Source: Arctopsyche grandis
Lineage: Eukaryota > Arthropoda > Insecta > Trichoptera > Hydropsychidae
Direction: 5' to 3'
Assembly: GCF_051622035.1 (NCBI RefSeq)
Contig: NC_135362.1
Coordinates: 6,575,501-6,639,500, forward strand
Length of the DNA: 64,000 bases
Shown: positions 23,201 to 33,589 of the stretch, one piece after another
Numbering within the stretch: the first letter of the stretch is position 1
How the letters are laid out: every line of letters starts with the position of its first letter
Notes under the pieces: model-generated
What the model saw: the letters and a program-made list of their open reading frames with translations, nothing else
Databases searched by the model: none
What the model was told of the DNA's origin: nothing
Program-made: the position numbers and the translations under genes

Positions 23201-25009
23201 CTCGAGTGGCGTCCACATATTAGAAGAGTATCTATGAGTGCATATGTGTGTGTGTGTGTGTGTGTGTATGTGTGCGCAAACAGCCTAAGAATTGTTTTTT
23301 TATTGTACAAGAGAGTCAGTTCAGAACACACTAATATTTTTTTGTTGTTTTGGTTTTTATTAAAAGAAATTCATTACATTTAAAATATTGTATATGGAAA
23401 ATTATAAAGTATTTTGAAAATTAAAAAAAAAAAATATATTTAAAGGTACCAATAGTTTTTTTTAAAGAATATATAAAAATGTAATTTTTGGTGTTTTTGT
23501 TGTTGTCGTGTAAAAACTAACTAAAAGTAAAAGTAAGTAATAGAGTAGTGTAGTGTAGGTGGTGATATTGTTTGCGCCTTTGAGTAGTCCGGGGCGTGAT
23601 CGGTGGTCTATGGTCTATGGTCTATTGTTCTAGGCTGTGAAGCGGTTCACGCCAAGACGAGGCGAGGCGAGGGGATGGTAACGGAATGGCGCGGCACCTT
23701 CGGTTCGGAGGGGGCGCCGGCTGCGGGGCTGCTGGGGGCTCCGTCCTCTCACCTACTCTGCCCTGTTGCGAATAAAAACGAACTATGGTCATGCTGCGTC
23801 AAGACTCCACTCCTCGCGGCCATCTAGTATTTACATTACTCGTACGACAGCGGTTAATCAATCAAACGTGTTAATGCTAAAGAGGGTAGTGTGTTTGTAG
23901 TGACTCTAGCAAATTTACATTAAAAAAACATGAATCTTAAACCGATGGGTGAATGGATCTAAGCAGCAAATAATTGCGAAAACAAATATATATATATATA
24001 TAAATAAATAAATATATGTAAAAAAAATATTCGCATTCGAGATAAGGAAAGTGCCTTTTCGGTATTGCAGCACGTTTTCATCATATATTATATATATATT
24101 GAGATATCAATGTACAGGGGGGGGGGTGTAGTAATGTTACACACGATAGCACACATATTGAGTTACTTACGCTCCTTCACCAGCGATATGAGCGCCGGTG
24201 TCCATGGATAAGCATCCGGCACCACCACCGAAGCCATAGCCCTTGGGGCCATACTTGCGGGCGTGGCAATTCTTGCAGAAAAGCTCTCCTTCATGTTCAG
24301 TGCAGTTGGTGGAATCGAGCAATTTGCTGCACATTCCTGCACGAGCATCAAACAAAAATCAGACGTTACAAAACAATCATAAAATTTAAGTTTTTAAATC
24401 TAAATCTGATAAACAACAAAAATATCTACAGTCCAATAATTATTATTACATTGAAATGCTGATTGGATCATTTTCAGCTGAGATACGATATTTAAAAAAA
24501 ACAATATTATTTAAATTTCAACTGTTCGTACAATATGTACAATATTATATTAAATTTAAGAAAGCATTGAAACTACTATATCAAATTTCATCAAATTTAT
24601 TCAATGATAAATTCTAAAAGCAAATTTTAACCATAGATGAAAAATATATTTTCTTTCAGTTTTCAATCTCATAGGAATTCATTGAAAAAAAACAATATTA
24701 TTTAAAGTTTTGCTGTTCGTACAATATCTTATATTAAATTTAAGAAAGTGTTGAAACTACTATATCAAATTTCATAAAATTTATTCAACGATACATTCTA
24801 AAAGCAAATTTTGACCATAGAGGGAAAATATATTTGTTTTCAATCTCATAGGAATCAAACGTGATTCTAGTTGGATTAAGTGTAAAATACTCACCACACT
24901 TGAAGCACATTTTGTGGAATTTAAGTCCACCAGCCACACGTTCTTCAGCGGCATATACAGACTTGCTGCATTTGGGGCATTTTGGGTTTTCAATTGGTTT
25001 GAAAGGCAT
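14263..25009 (-). CDS. Mlp84B: Muscle LIM protein, five LIM domains (491 residues)
   Basis: Ten coding exons on the minus strand join in frame: 25009-24895, 24336-24171, 20904-20787, 19551-19455 (or 19974-19878), 19243-19159, 16898-16602, 16530-16398, 16309-16122, 16029-15876 and 14385-14263 (1476 nt). The start is [14 protein letters not shown]. Each of five units has the CPKC/CPRC..YAAE..WHKKCFKC..LDS...CYG zinc-binding LIM pattern followed by a glycine-rich stretch ([15 protein letters not shown]). Total length is close to Drosophila Mlp84B (about 490). Such proteins sit at muscle Z-discs and in nuclei and stabilise sarcomere structure. A non-coding 5' exon is implied by an acceptor (TTTTCAG) just upstream of the start at 25031. 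The last LIM ends [10 protein letters not shown]. The gene also makes shorter forms by design: see 24167, 17686 and the exon pair at 19455/19878. Confidence 0.88.
14770..15279 (+). CDS. SELENOF: Selenoprotein F (Sep15) homologue, cysteine form
   Basis: This is a single uninterrupted frame of 169 residues from the ATG at 14770. A GTG two codons upstream is in frame but is not taken as the start. Residues 1 to about 22 form a hydrophobic signal peptide ([15 protein letters not shown]). The cysteine-rich part follows ([25 protein letters not shown]), which in vertebrates binds UDP-glucose:glycoprotein glucosyltransferase. Then comes the thioredoxin-like domain ([18 protein letters not shown] to [11 protein letters not shown]). 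The redox motif is Cys84-Thr-Cys86 where vertebrates have Cys-Gly-Sec, so no selenocysteine insertion is needed. The expected role is disulphide quality control in the ER lumen. The gene is intronless, more GC-rich than its surroundings, and lies inside the last intron of the LIM gene on the opposite strand. Confidence 0.92.
   Translation: MTVSGVFYLASFLLLLTTGVSSDPDLSSDDCLSQGFDKANLLCSWCDQLKEFGLERLVDSCRKCCQRDDTVEPSKFARAVLEVCTCKFAAYPQIQAFVKSDRPAKFSNLQIRYGHGLDPAIKLLDKDGSVKQVVAIEKWDTDTVEEFLNTHLVHEDDDESKDYLKTNRI
16900..17685. other. LIM-gene intron, AT-rich, no feature seen
   Basis: Between coding exon 16898-16602 and the alternative exon at 17686 there is only AT-rich sequence. Nothing in either strand resembles a conserved protein or structured RNA. 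Confidence 0.5.
17686..17795 (-). CDS. Mlp84B: Alternative terminal exon of the muscle LIM gene
   Basis: On the minus strand an acceptor (GCTTCACCACACAG) is followed by GA and then [20 protein letters not shown], ending in YCT and a TAA at 17688-17686. It completes the second half of a LIM domain: joined to exon 19974-19878 the junction reads [12 protein letters not shown] in frame. The result would be a 201-residue two-LIM protein, similar in size to vertebrate CRP/MLP (about 194). The glycine-rich tail is degenerate compared with the other LIM units, and a 13-residue unique tail follows. It could be a decaying exon, but the splice site, phase and frame are all intact. Confidence 0.6.
18050..19140. 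other. LIM-gene intron with decayed repeat sequence
   Basis: A stretch with repeated 'GGCGCTCTAA'-type phrases and a C-run (18060-18260) looks like the decayed end of a DNA transposon, but no partner end was found. A short CTAC run (18618-18632) follows. There is no coding content. Confidence 0.35.
19159..19243 (-). CDS. Mlp84B: Muscle LIM gene, exon completing LIM 2 in the long isoform
   Basis: This exon encodes [20 protein letters not shown] and ends in DCFPNG. It follows either half-LIM exon in the right phase and joins to exon 16898-16602 across GG|C. It is the counterpart of the alternative terminal exon at 17686: including it leads to the five-LIM form. Confidence 0.8.
19455..19551 (-). 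CDS. Mlp84B: Half-LIM exon variant a (candidate mutually exclusive)
   Basis: The exon is 97 nt and encodes [20 protein letters not shown] up to IYCK plus one base. The donor is GTAGGA. The acceptor is weak (TTGTTAAAG). It has the same length and phase as the exon at 19878-19974 and fills the same position in LIM 2. Using both would repeat a half-domain and shift the frame (194 nt), so they are expected to be mutually exclusive. Confidence 0.75.
19878..19974 (-). CDS. Mlp84B: Half-LIM exon variant b (candidate mutually exclusive)
   Basis: The exon is 97 nt and encodes [20 protein letters not shown] up to IYCR plus one base, with acceptor AAACTGCAG and donor GTAGAT. It keeps every zinc ligand of the LIM pattern ([10 protein letters not shown]). 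Upstream exon 20904-20787 ends in phase 0 (LARGR), so it fits either variant equally. Confidence 0.75.
21320..21485. other. GC-rich island in LIM-gene intron
   Basis: A sharp rise in GC (runs such as GCGCCCCCATCGCCCCCC) stands out in AT-rich intron 2. No splice-compatible coding frame was found. It could be an internal promoter for the short isoforms or a repeat fragment. A similar GC-rich patch lies at about 23590-23770, again without a recognisable frame. Confidence 0.3.
22904..23138. mobile_element. PIF/Harbinger-type MITE
   Basis: A 235-bp element has inverted repeats of about 68 bp. The ends are GGCCTATTGCGCACTG at the left and its near-exact complement CAGTGCACAATAGGCC at the right, with an internal CGACCGGTCG motif on both sides. 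Both flanks carry TTA (22901-22903 and 23139-23141), the 3-bp TWA target typical of PIF/Harbinger. It has no coding capacity. It lies in an intron of the LIM gene. Confidence 0.75.
23244..23268. repeat. (TG)n microsatellite
   Basis: About twelve TG units in an intron of the LIM gene. Confidence 0.9.
24167..25009 (-). CDS. Mlp60A: One-LIM short isoform of the muscle LIM gene (Mlp60A-like)
   Basis: Exons 25009-24895 and 24336-24171 give a complete first LIM domain. If the donor at 24170 is not used, the frame runs three more codons' worth of bases and stops at once: the donor GC|GTAAGT reads GCG TAA, so translation ends GAHIAGEGA after 94 residues. Drosophila Mlp60A is a single-LIM protein of about 92 residues with the same [13 protein letters not shown] ending. 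The short form would need only polyadenylation in the intron. Whether it is made is inference from sequence. Confidence 0.55.
24494..24858. repeat. Tandem duplication, two copies of about 180 bp
   Basis: Both copies contain AACAATATTATTTAAA, GTTCGTACAATAT, TTGAAACTACTATATCAAAT and CAATCTCATAGGAAT in the same order, with small indels. The duplication lies in the first coding intron of the LIM gene and ends about 40 bp from exon 1. Confidence 0.85.
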
Positions 25010-26219
25010 GTTTGTTTTATTTAATTAGGCCTGAAAAGAAAACAAAAACAAATAAACCTCAAGAAAATAATTTATAAAAACAATCTAATAAACGCGTATA
25101 AAAGATCGTAAACGATTTAAAAACAAAAAAAACGTTGGTCGATAATTAGCGTGTTACGATTAAACAATTGAGTAGCTGTCAAAAAGCGATCGAGATCGTT
25201 GATCGATGGCGGCCATTTCGCGTCCGAGCTAAAGCCCGATGTAAGTCTTTTAAATTTATAACAACAGCTTTATTTATTAGATAATCTATCATAATGCGTT
25301 TGACCGCTGTTGAATTGTACAAAACTCGTATTTAAATATGGCATTCGAAAAGTGACCGTTAAAGTTGACGACCGCCGACAAGTTTGCTGGCCCTTGCGGT
25401 GAAAGCTAATAAACAAGCTTTGATAGTTATTGTAATGGAATATTATTTGGCCAAGTATTTATAACTGAGGCGGGTGGCTATTCGTGTCCGAGCCGTATTT
25501 GGGCCGCCTATAGAGTTACGCGGGCCGCCTACGCCTCGTCTCACCCCCCCATCCGGTATCCCCACCCCTTTTCCCAGCTTCCGTACACATTCCCATCTGT
25601 GACATCGCAAACAAAAAATAACGAAAAAGCCGTCCAATTAATATATACGACGAGATCAACAGCCGTCTGAAAATTACGGCCAAAAGTGACGAAACTGAAA
25701 GGAACGCTCGCCAAGTGTTTCGTATAGCGGCGTCTCTTTCGCGCCCCAGAAAGCTTTTCGCCCGGCAAATTTTCGAAACGCATGTAAGCGCTTCGCCTTG
25801 CATCATTTTCTCCGTGCTCTACATTTATTGCGAATTTATTTATAGCCCCGGCGACACATTAAATTGCGCAACCGCGCACGAGAGCCGTTCAATCATATTG
25901 TGACACCATTTTGAATGAAACAATCGAATACAAAAAATAAACGATTTTAACTTTTAAATCAAACAATAGATAAATTTTGATGTATTTTACTCCTATCACT
26001 ATTAGATTGATTTGAATAATACTGCGCGCGCATCTAATCAAAGGAACATCACTTGAAAATGTGTCAACCGTATCTAAACTCGCTAAATCCTAGCAACATT
26101 GAATCAAAGGATTGGGCGAATTTTTATATGGCACTTTTCACACTCGGATCGTACTGCAACCGTATATACGGCACTGATTTAAGTATGCAAAGTTAGCGCA
26201 CTGATTTCACACAGTTGAG

Positions 26220-26394
26220 TCTTAGAAGAAGAAGAAGAAGTAGTAGTAGAAGTAGTGGTAGTAGTAGTAGTAGTAGTGGGTCACTAGTTATCGCCGCACA
26301 AACTGAAGGCAAAATGCACCGAGGCACAATCACTGGCGTCCGAATCACTGAGTGGGGGTGGTTAGGGTGGTGGGTGGGTGGGTGGGTGGGTGGG
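26220..26394. repeat. GAA/GTA microsatellite and GGGT run
   Basis: GAA and GTA triplets (26220-26278) are followed by a run of GGGT units (about 26353-26394). The run has many G-triplets and could form a G-quadruplex on the plus strand. It lies 1.2-1.4 kb upstream of the LIM gene start codon. Confidence 0.8.
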
Positions 26395-26419
26395 ACCGAC
26401 CTGGTCGTTTGTCGATAGT

Positions 26420-26700
26420 TAGATGCACGTGTTGGGTTGTGCTGGCGCGTTCGAATGCAGCGCGCGTTCGAGTGTGCGCGCCGGCCGGTGAGAGCCGCTA
26501 GTCATGGCGGTCGCTGCACACGGCCCGCTCACCCCGAAGCCCCAGGGGAGGGGAGACGCCCCTGCACCTGTCGTTTCGCCCCCCTGGCCCCTACCCTCCC
26601 ACACCTCCCCCTCCGTCCACCCGCCGCTGCATGCAACTATGCCGCCTTCGATCTCTTCCAGAAGCGCCGACCGCTTGGCCCGTCTCAGCTAGGACTTTCA
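26420..26700. promoter_or_regulatory. CpG- and C-rich region, possible LIM-gene promoter/5' exon area
   Basis: GC content rises sharply with many CG dinucleotides (GCGCGTTCGAGTGTGCGCGC), then C-rich sequence. The LIM gene needs an upstream non-coding exon because an acceptor lies at 25031. A strong minus-strand donor (CATA|GTAAGTA) is at about 26728. Which of these is the first exon cannot be decided by eye. Frames across this block have no protein-like pattern. Confidence 0.3.
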
Positions 26701-26875
26701 TCACACCAAACGGTACCCAGTACTTACTATGATGAGGGTCCTGTTCCTTCGATCCTCAGTGCATACTCTGCTTATCACAACGAATGAAAACAACTGCTCT
26801 AACGTTTCCTCGAATTGAAGATAAACAAAGGAAAAGCGACCAATGTAGGGCAACAACAAAGAGATTTTTTATTTT

Positions 26876-27195
26876 TAGGTTTGTGACTCCAGGTCGATTT
26901 TTCTTATCAGAGTTTGCCAATTTTTCTGATTTTCATTGAAAAGCTTCCGGTAAAATTGGCATCTCCTTCCCTAGCTCTCTTGCCAATCTAAAGTTATTCA
27001 GCGTCTTGAGGTTTCCCAATTTGATTATAAAAGACTGCAAAAATTTCTCCATAGATACATATGTCATTGTGGATGTTTGTATAAAATGCTTATGCATATT
27101 GATTGTATTGTATCTGTTTAATTGCACTTGTCGCTTCGGTGCGATTTGTGAAGGCGAGTGTTCATGTTCTATGAAATAAAATAAAATAAAAATAA
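26876..27195 (+). mobile_element. SINE family 1, 5'-truncated copy
   Basis: The core CTTATCAGAGTTTGCCAATT followed by TTTCTGATTTTCATTGAAA is shared with the copies near 1590-2041 and 41236-41674, here in the plus orientation. No tRNA-like head is present. It ends in AAATAAAATAAAATAAAA, a LINE-type tail. Confidence 0.55.
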
Positions 27196-27570
27196 CTAAT
27201 GATAAAAAAATGCAAATAAAATTATTTAAAAACAGAATTACACTATAATCACAAAAAATTCAATATTCATTGATATGTCTAAGTATTTTATTAATGTGAT
27301 CATTCAAAAATGTTTAAAAGAAACCAATGAATTTCATACAACGGTATTCTAATAATATAAACTACTAGCTGTATTACCCGGCTTCGCTCAGTGTTTATAA
27401 TATAAACCGCTTAAACATGAATAAGCTAATAGTAAACATTTAATTAAAAAAAAAAAAATTTAAAAAAAATTTTAAAAATTTAAAAAAAAAATCAAAAAAA
27501 AAATAAAAAAAAAAATCAAAAAAAATAAATAAAAAAAAAATCAAAAAAAATTAAAAAAAATTTTTTTTTT

Positions 27571-28300
27571 TGCCTTCTAGGGCTTCGCCCTCGGCGCCCC
27601 CCGGAGCCTTTGCCTTCTAGGGCTTCGCCCCTCCACGCCCCCATGAGCAATTGCCGTTTAGGGCTTCGCCCCCCTTAGCTGATGCCTTTTAGGGCTTCGC
27701 CCCTCCGCGCCCCCATGATTAAATGCCGTCTAGGGCTTCGCCCCCATGATCAGTTGCCTTTTAGGGCTTCGCCCCTCCACGCCCCCAAGATTAATTGCCG
27801 TTTAGGGCTTCGCCCCCCCTAGTTAATGCCTTTTAGGGCTTCGCCCCTCCGTCACCCCATGATTAAATGCCGTCTAAGGCTTCGCCCCCATGATCAGTTA
27901 CCTTTTAGGGCTTCGCCCCTCCGCGCCCCCATGATTAATTGCCGTTTAGGGCTTTGCCCCCCTTAGTTAATGCCTTTTAGGGCTTCGCCCCTCCGCAACC
28001 CCATGATTAAATGCCGTCTAAGGCTTCGCCCCCGTGATCAGTTGCCTTTTAGGGCTTCGCCCCTCCGCGCCCCCATGATTAATTGCCGTCTAGGGCTTCG
28101 CCCCCCTTAGTTAGTGCCTATTAGGGCTTCGCCCCTCCGCGCCCCCATGATTGAATGCCGTCTAGGGCTTCGCCCCCCTTAGTTAATGCCTTTTAGGGCT
28201 TCGCCCCTCCGCGTCCCCATGATTAATTGCCGTCTAGGACTTCGCCCCACTTAGTTAATGCCTTTTAGGGCTTCGCCCCCATGATCAGTTGCCGTTTATG
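27571..28300. repeat. Minisatellite array A, unit about 70 bp made of two half-units
   Basis: About ten repeats alternate TGCCTTTTAGGGCTTCGCCC with TGCCGTCTAGGGCTTCGCCC, joined by CCATGATTAA or CTTAGTTAA linkers. Each half contains GGGCTTCGCCC, a short self-complementary hairpin. The array lies inside the Helitron-like element, and the core phrase resembles that element's own end motif (CCGGCTTCGCTC). Confidence 0.9.
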
Positions 28301-28945
28301 GCTTCGCCTCATAAGGCTGCGCCCCATTTGGGGCCCCATGGGGCTGTGCCCCATGAGGCTGCGCTCCCTTCGGGGCCCCATGGGGCTGTGCCCCCTTCGG
28401 GGCCTCATGGGGTTGCGCCCCCTTTGGGGCCCCATGGGGCTGCGCCCCATGAGGCTGCGTCCCCCTGAGCCCCCTTCGGGGCCCCATGCGGCTGAGCTCC
28501 ATAAGGCGGCGCCCCATAAGGCGGCGCCCCATGGGGCTGCGCCCCATAAAGCTGCGCCCTATTTGGGGCCCCATGGGGCTGCGCCCCCCTGCGCCCCCTT
28601 CGGGGCCCCATGCGGCTGCGCCCGATAAGGCTGCGCCCCCCTGCGCCCCCTTCGGGGCCTCATGGGGTTGCGCCCCCTTTGGGGCCCCATGAGGCTGCGC
28701 CCCCTTCGGGGCCCCATGCGGCTGAGCTCCATAAGGCGGCGCCCCATAAGGCTGCGCCCCATAAAGCTGCGGCCCATTTGTGGCCCCATGGGGGCTGCGC
28801 CCCCTTTGGGGCCCCATTGGGCTGCGCCCCATGAGGCTACGCCCCCTTTGGGGCACCGTAGGGCTGCGGCCTCTTCGGGGCCCCACGGGGCTGCGCCCCT
28901 TGTGGCGCCCCTGGCGGGGCCCCATGAAACTACTCGCCTTGCGCC
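28301..28945. repeat. Minisatellite array B, GGCTGCGCCCC-type
   Basis: Irregular repeats of GGGGCTGCGCCCC, CCCTTCGGGGCCCCATG and ATAAGGCGGCGCCCC run for 0.65 kb. It is far more GC-rich than any gene in the window. It continues directly from array A with a changed unit, as if a short hairpin unit kept being re-amplified. Confidence 0.9.
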
Positions 28946-29284
28946 CCCGCGGGGGTGAATCCATTGAATCGAAAAAAACAAATCGGCGCCTATGGATCGA
29001 AAAAAAAAAATCGAATCATATGTTCGATGACGTCACCGATCTACGGACGACGACGACGAAGGATACATACAAAGTCTCTTTCCAAATTATAGATTAGAAG
29101 ATAGAAGAAGATTGAAACAATAAAATGATCAATCAAAAGAACTGCATACACTCCATATACATATGTACATAAATCAAATTTTCTATTTAATCCTAGTACG
29201 GATACTACAATTTTCCAGCACAAACACGGATACGTTGGGTTCTTTGGACCCTTGTTTATATTGACCTGCTTTTTAAATGTTATA

Positions 29285-29760
29285 TTGTTTCATCATCATC
29301 ATCTACAGCCGCTCACCATCCACTGCTGAATGAAGGCCTCTCCAACATGCTTCCACTCGTCTCTGTTTTGCGCATCTCCCATCTTACCTGTGGTCTTCCC
29401 TTTACTCTTTTGCATTATTTTGGGTACCATCGTAGTATTTCCACCTTTCGTCCATTCTACCAGCCACGTGGCCCGCCAATTGCCATTTCAATCTCTTCAC
29501 TCTATACACTATATCCACTACTCTTGTCATACTTTTCACCCACGTATTCCATTTCCTATCTTTCCTTGTTATGCCAAGAATACAGCGTTCCATACTTCTT
29601 TGAGTGCATTGGACTTTATGTAGAATCTTGGCGTTCAATGTCTAAGTTTCGCATCCATATGTCATCACTGGCAAAATGCATTGATCGAAAATCTTTTTCT
29701 TCAGACAGAGTGGCATTTTTGATTTAAAACAACATTCATTCGTCCAAATGCACCTCATTC
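29285..29760 (-). pseudogene. RTE-type LINE, 3' end of reverse-transcriptase ORF
   Basis: On the minus strand the frame reads VQCTQRSMERCILGITRKDR and VKRLKWQLAGHVAGRMDERW, then after a frameshift GDAQNRDEWKHVGEAFIQQW, a stop, and GATGATGATG. This is the C-terminal tail of RTE-clade reverse transcriptases, which read 'QRAMER.MLGI..RD..' and 'KLKW.WAGH.AR..D.RW' and typically end in a GAT-repeat tail. The reverse-transcriptase core is absent, so this is a 5'-truncated dead copy. Confidence 0.75.
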
Positions 29761-32700
29761 TAGTTTCATACGTCTCTTTATTTCCTCTTCTTTACTATCA
29801 GACTAAATAAAATACATTTTAAATTAAAAATAATAAATAGCACTTAAAAATATGTATGTATGTACATATGTTAGTTGACTTATGTAGTAGACACGGATAT
29901 CATTTTGATTAAAAATAAAAATAATTTGTTTATATTAATTATATTAATGTCTTACGTTAGAACTGTGATAAACAAACTGCGGCGTGCGGGCCGCATGCGG
30001 TCTCTTAGTGGTAAAATTGCATATTTTTGCGGGTTTTTGATGACATGTTGTTGAAATGGGCACTCAAAAAATCATTCCGACTCATAATTAGATGAATTAA
30101 ATGAATTGTTGATAGAATATAAGGTTATCTTTGGATATAAAAGATTCTTTTATCATCGTTTATTTTATCCCAAATATCTGAAATAGTAATTATTTTATAT
30201 TTTTTTCCTCATTTGCATTTACTATTTTTATCATTGAATGTAATAAAATGCAGCAAAACTTTTTTCTGACGAACGTTTAAGTCTTAAAATGTTTTATTAT
30301 AATAAATAAATTAGGTGATTAGTCAATAAAGAAAGTAGTAGAAGGATATTAACCAATTTTTTTTTTCTATAACGGAATTATTGAAATTTTAAAAGGTGAG
30401 TCTGTTGGACCCATCTTATCCGGATTAAGGTAATATATACATAAGTTCGAAGCCATATATGTACATTTGTATTTCCCTCATACATTTTAATATTCTCAAT
30501 TAATCGAAATCAAACTCTTAATATAATTTTGTATTATTACTAAAGATTGGAGCCGAACGAAATTTCACGGGCTGAACTGGGCACCTGCTTTAAATTTTTA
30601 TTTATAAAATTTAAATTATTTTTAACAAGAAGGGAACGATATATTGATTTTTATTATCAGTAAAAAATTAATGGATATCTTATATTAGCGTTGAATATTT
30701 CTATGACCCGCGTGTACAAAAATTGTCCCTCTGACTTTTCTTAAAAAAAAAAAGGCAAGGACTTATGTTGATAGTTGAAGACGAAAACGTTGTTTGTTAT
30801 ATTTCCACTAGCTTTCAGATATATGTATTATTTAATTAATATAATGTATTATCAATACCATTGGCAACTTGTCCCGCCTCAAAAGAATACCGCTCTGGTC
30901 GAAATCCGAAGTCTAATTATTACTCAAATCATAAATGATTAATAAAAATATTTAAAAATGCTGAGGATAGAGTAGATTTGACTGTTGTATCATTAATTAC
31001 AGGACTTACAGGACATTTTTCCCATAGCTTTGACATAGTACTACAGACTGACTGTAAATCACCACGCCAATGAATTATTTTTGTTACTAATCGTTATTAT
31101 TATTATGAGAAATAGTCTTGGATTTAAATCGATTTTTCATGTTGACACACCGTTAATATTATATTTACACACATACATTTGTACCCTCGTGTACAGCGTA
31201 GTTCTAAGTTGTAAATTTTGTTTTATTTTTGTACGTAGTATAAATAGATGAAGTTTTGTTATCATGCGAATATTTGACATCATCATTTTTGGCCGATTTG
31301 AACTCGGAATCGATCACCGATCTCGTTTTGATACATACATTCAAATAAATTATGGATTCAAATTGATCTAAACGGATGTCAATATGGACTCCTTTTTATT
31401 AATGTTAATGTAGTTATTAATTTTTGTAAAATACATTTTTAAAATGTTGTTGACATAATTATGAAGGTGGTTGAGTGTTGAGGCCATTTCCATGATAATC
31501 GTTCTGTTGAAACTTCTAGCGAGTGTTGTTATTGTTGTGTCCGATTAGTGTGAAGTATTCTAAGCATCGGTAGATTAGTGTTGAGATAAAGTAGAAGATA
31601 TATTTTTTTAGGTTCATTCAAACGAAGTGAAGAATTTTTATTTTAGTATTGAGTATTAATTAATTATGATTCAATTTATTCGATTGCAAGTAGGGGAAAA
31701 CTTTTTGTATTCTGGAACTATGTAGCCCAGAAAACAAATACTTTTTAGATTTTTATGTGGATTTTGACCTTAATAAATATTGACAAAATCTTAATGGAAT
31801 TGTATCTTCTATTTATAATTAATTCTTATGATGATCGTTCTGTTAAAAAGCTTAAAAGCATTTTGTCTTTTTCACTTACTAGATAACTCTTCTCTTTAAA
31901 ACTGCATTCTTAGTTATATTGTTTCATGAAAATACATATGTTGAACGGAAAACTTGATACTTTGGTATTTATTAATTATGACGCAATTATGTACAAGTGT
32001 TCGTGAGTAGCACTCGAATATTTTAGAACCCAATATATAATATGTATGTACATAAATAGAATACGATAAACGTGAATTTTTGATTGTGAATGAAGTATTT
32101 TAATTTGACGGAAAGTTCGAGATAATTTTAAAAATTATTTTATGTATGTTTGTATATACATATACATACATATATTAATATTGAATCACAAGAGTCAGGA
32201 AATGGCGTGTATTTAAATTCTATCTTTGCTTTTTTGTTATTCGTTGACGTCATTTTACCACTTTTTCACTGCACACGCAAGAGTAACATTCTGGCACTAG
32301 TGAGAGGCAATAAAAGCTTAATTAGCGGAAAACATGGCAAATCTTTCATGAAAATTGTAATGCATATTTAATTTATTACTATTTAATGCCTTTTATGTCA
32401 ATATTTTCAGAAATTTGTTAAAATTAAAAGTAAAAAAGCTGAGTTTTTAATATGTTGTATATGTACACGTAAAGTTCCTTCTCGTATTAAATAAATGTTC
32501 ACATAATCGAAACCTCAAAAAAAAAAATACATCAGGAATGTTGGGATTCAAGTCGAACGTCATTTTTTATTGAGATTTATGACTGTAAAGTTCATTATAT
32601 ACGTAATGCATGTACTCATATTCTAAACACATCCTTGCATACTTCACTAACGATCTCAAGGATATAAATAGAGCAGTCCCTTGTTTCTTGTTACTCGCTT

Positions 32701-33585
32701 TCTATGTAACTGTCATGCTTGAAATCAGTAATTATGAATTGTGGGAAATTAGTCTTCTAGTCATTCACTTTGTGATCGAAATCGAAACGATACAACATTA
32801 CGTCATTGCAAAGTTATGTCGTGTGGGTTTAATCCTTCCTAAAGTCATATTGATATTTATTTAGCATACGTTTCGAATAAATCGAGCGAAGTGAACGGGA
32901 AATTCACTTTCATCTCTCGGTGAAAATTGCATGAAAATGAAAACGACGCGCTTCAAATGTAAAGCAGCTTTTACTTTTGATGTGCCACCGACTATATTTA
33001 CTTGGGCTTACGCTGTCGTGCTTGAGATTTAAAGCACTTTAAATTCACATTTGAGGAGACGAATTCCAGTTTAACGAGAGGGTTTTTGGTTTTCACTTCG
33101 AAAGCGGTATATATGTATGTACATTTAAATTGATCGATTATTGTCATAGTATTTTTTAACAGTTTAAATTTAATAGTAAATATGTTTTAAAAACCTGAAG
33201 TATAATATTTCGAGGATCTTTTTTCGTAAGAATCATTTTTTCCCAATTTAACTCATAATCCTTGTTATTACATTGAATATGTGTGTATTATATATTTTCC
33301 ACCCTTTTTCGAAATGATTCCTATTAACAACGAATCTTGAGAGGATTTTGATGACTTATCGTTGAATTCTCATAGAACTCTGTCACCAGTTCCTTGAACC
33401 TACCAATACAGTTTGATAGGCGTCAGCAACAGTTTGTAAATATACGTTTTCTGTTCAGAAATTTATTTAATTTCAGAATGAGATGAAAATCAGATGGCGC
33501 CAGATACGAACTATTTGAATGGAGGATAACACGAACATTCGTTCGTATTTTGTTGCAAGATTTCTGTCGTGTTTTGAACAGATAA
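29761..33585. other. Gene-poor AT-rich stretch
   Basis: No conserved frame on either strand. A short CGTGCGGGCCGCATGCGG segment (29982-29999) resembles a hAT end but has no partner. The remainder is unique-looking AT-rich DNA with scattered TACATATGTA runs. Confidence 0.5.
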
Positions 33586-33589
33586 CACT

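Larger units (their letters stand above)
27365..29098 (-). mobile_element. Helitron/HINE-like non-autonomous element with GC-rich minisatellite core
   Basis: On the minus strand the element begins TCTAATCTATAATTTGGAAA (29098 leftwards) and ends with a GCGAAGCCGGGTAA motif and CTAG at 27365, followed by T. Both ends match the elements at 48871-49250 and 51795-52188, including the sub-terminal phrase AAACCGCTTAAACATG. TC...CTAG ends with no target duplication are Helitron features; a central tandem-repeat block is typical of Helentron-associated elements (HINE/DINE-1). The core here is an A-rich run (27440-27570) and two GC-rich tandem arrays. There is no credible gene; long frames reading GAPKGAQPH-type repeats are by-products of the array. 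Confidence 0.65.

Noticed and set aside
26437..26787. 116-codon plus-strand frame in the GC-rich block upstream of the LIM gene
   Set aside because: It overlaps a CpG-rich probable promoter, is low-complexity proline/arginine and has no domain.
28265..28981. Long open frames of up to 222 codons reading GAPKGAQPH-type repeats on both strands
   Set aside because: They arise from a GC-rich tandem array without stop codons, occur in several frames and both strands, and have no start context, splice signals or family match.
29982..29999. CGTGCGGGCCGCATGCGG, resembling a hAT terminal region
   Set aside because: No matching second end or target duplication was found nearby.
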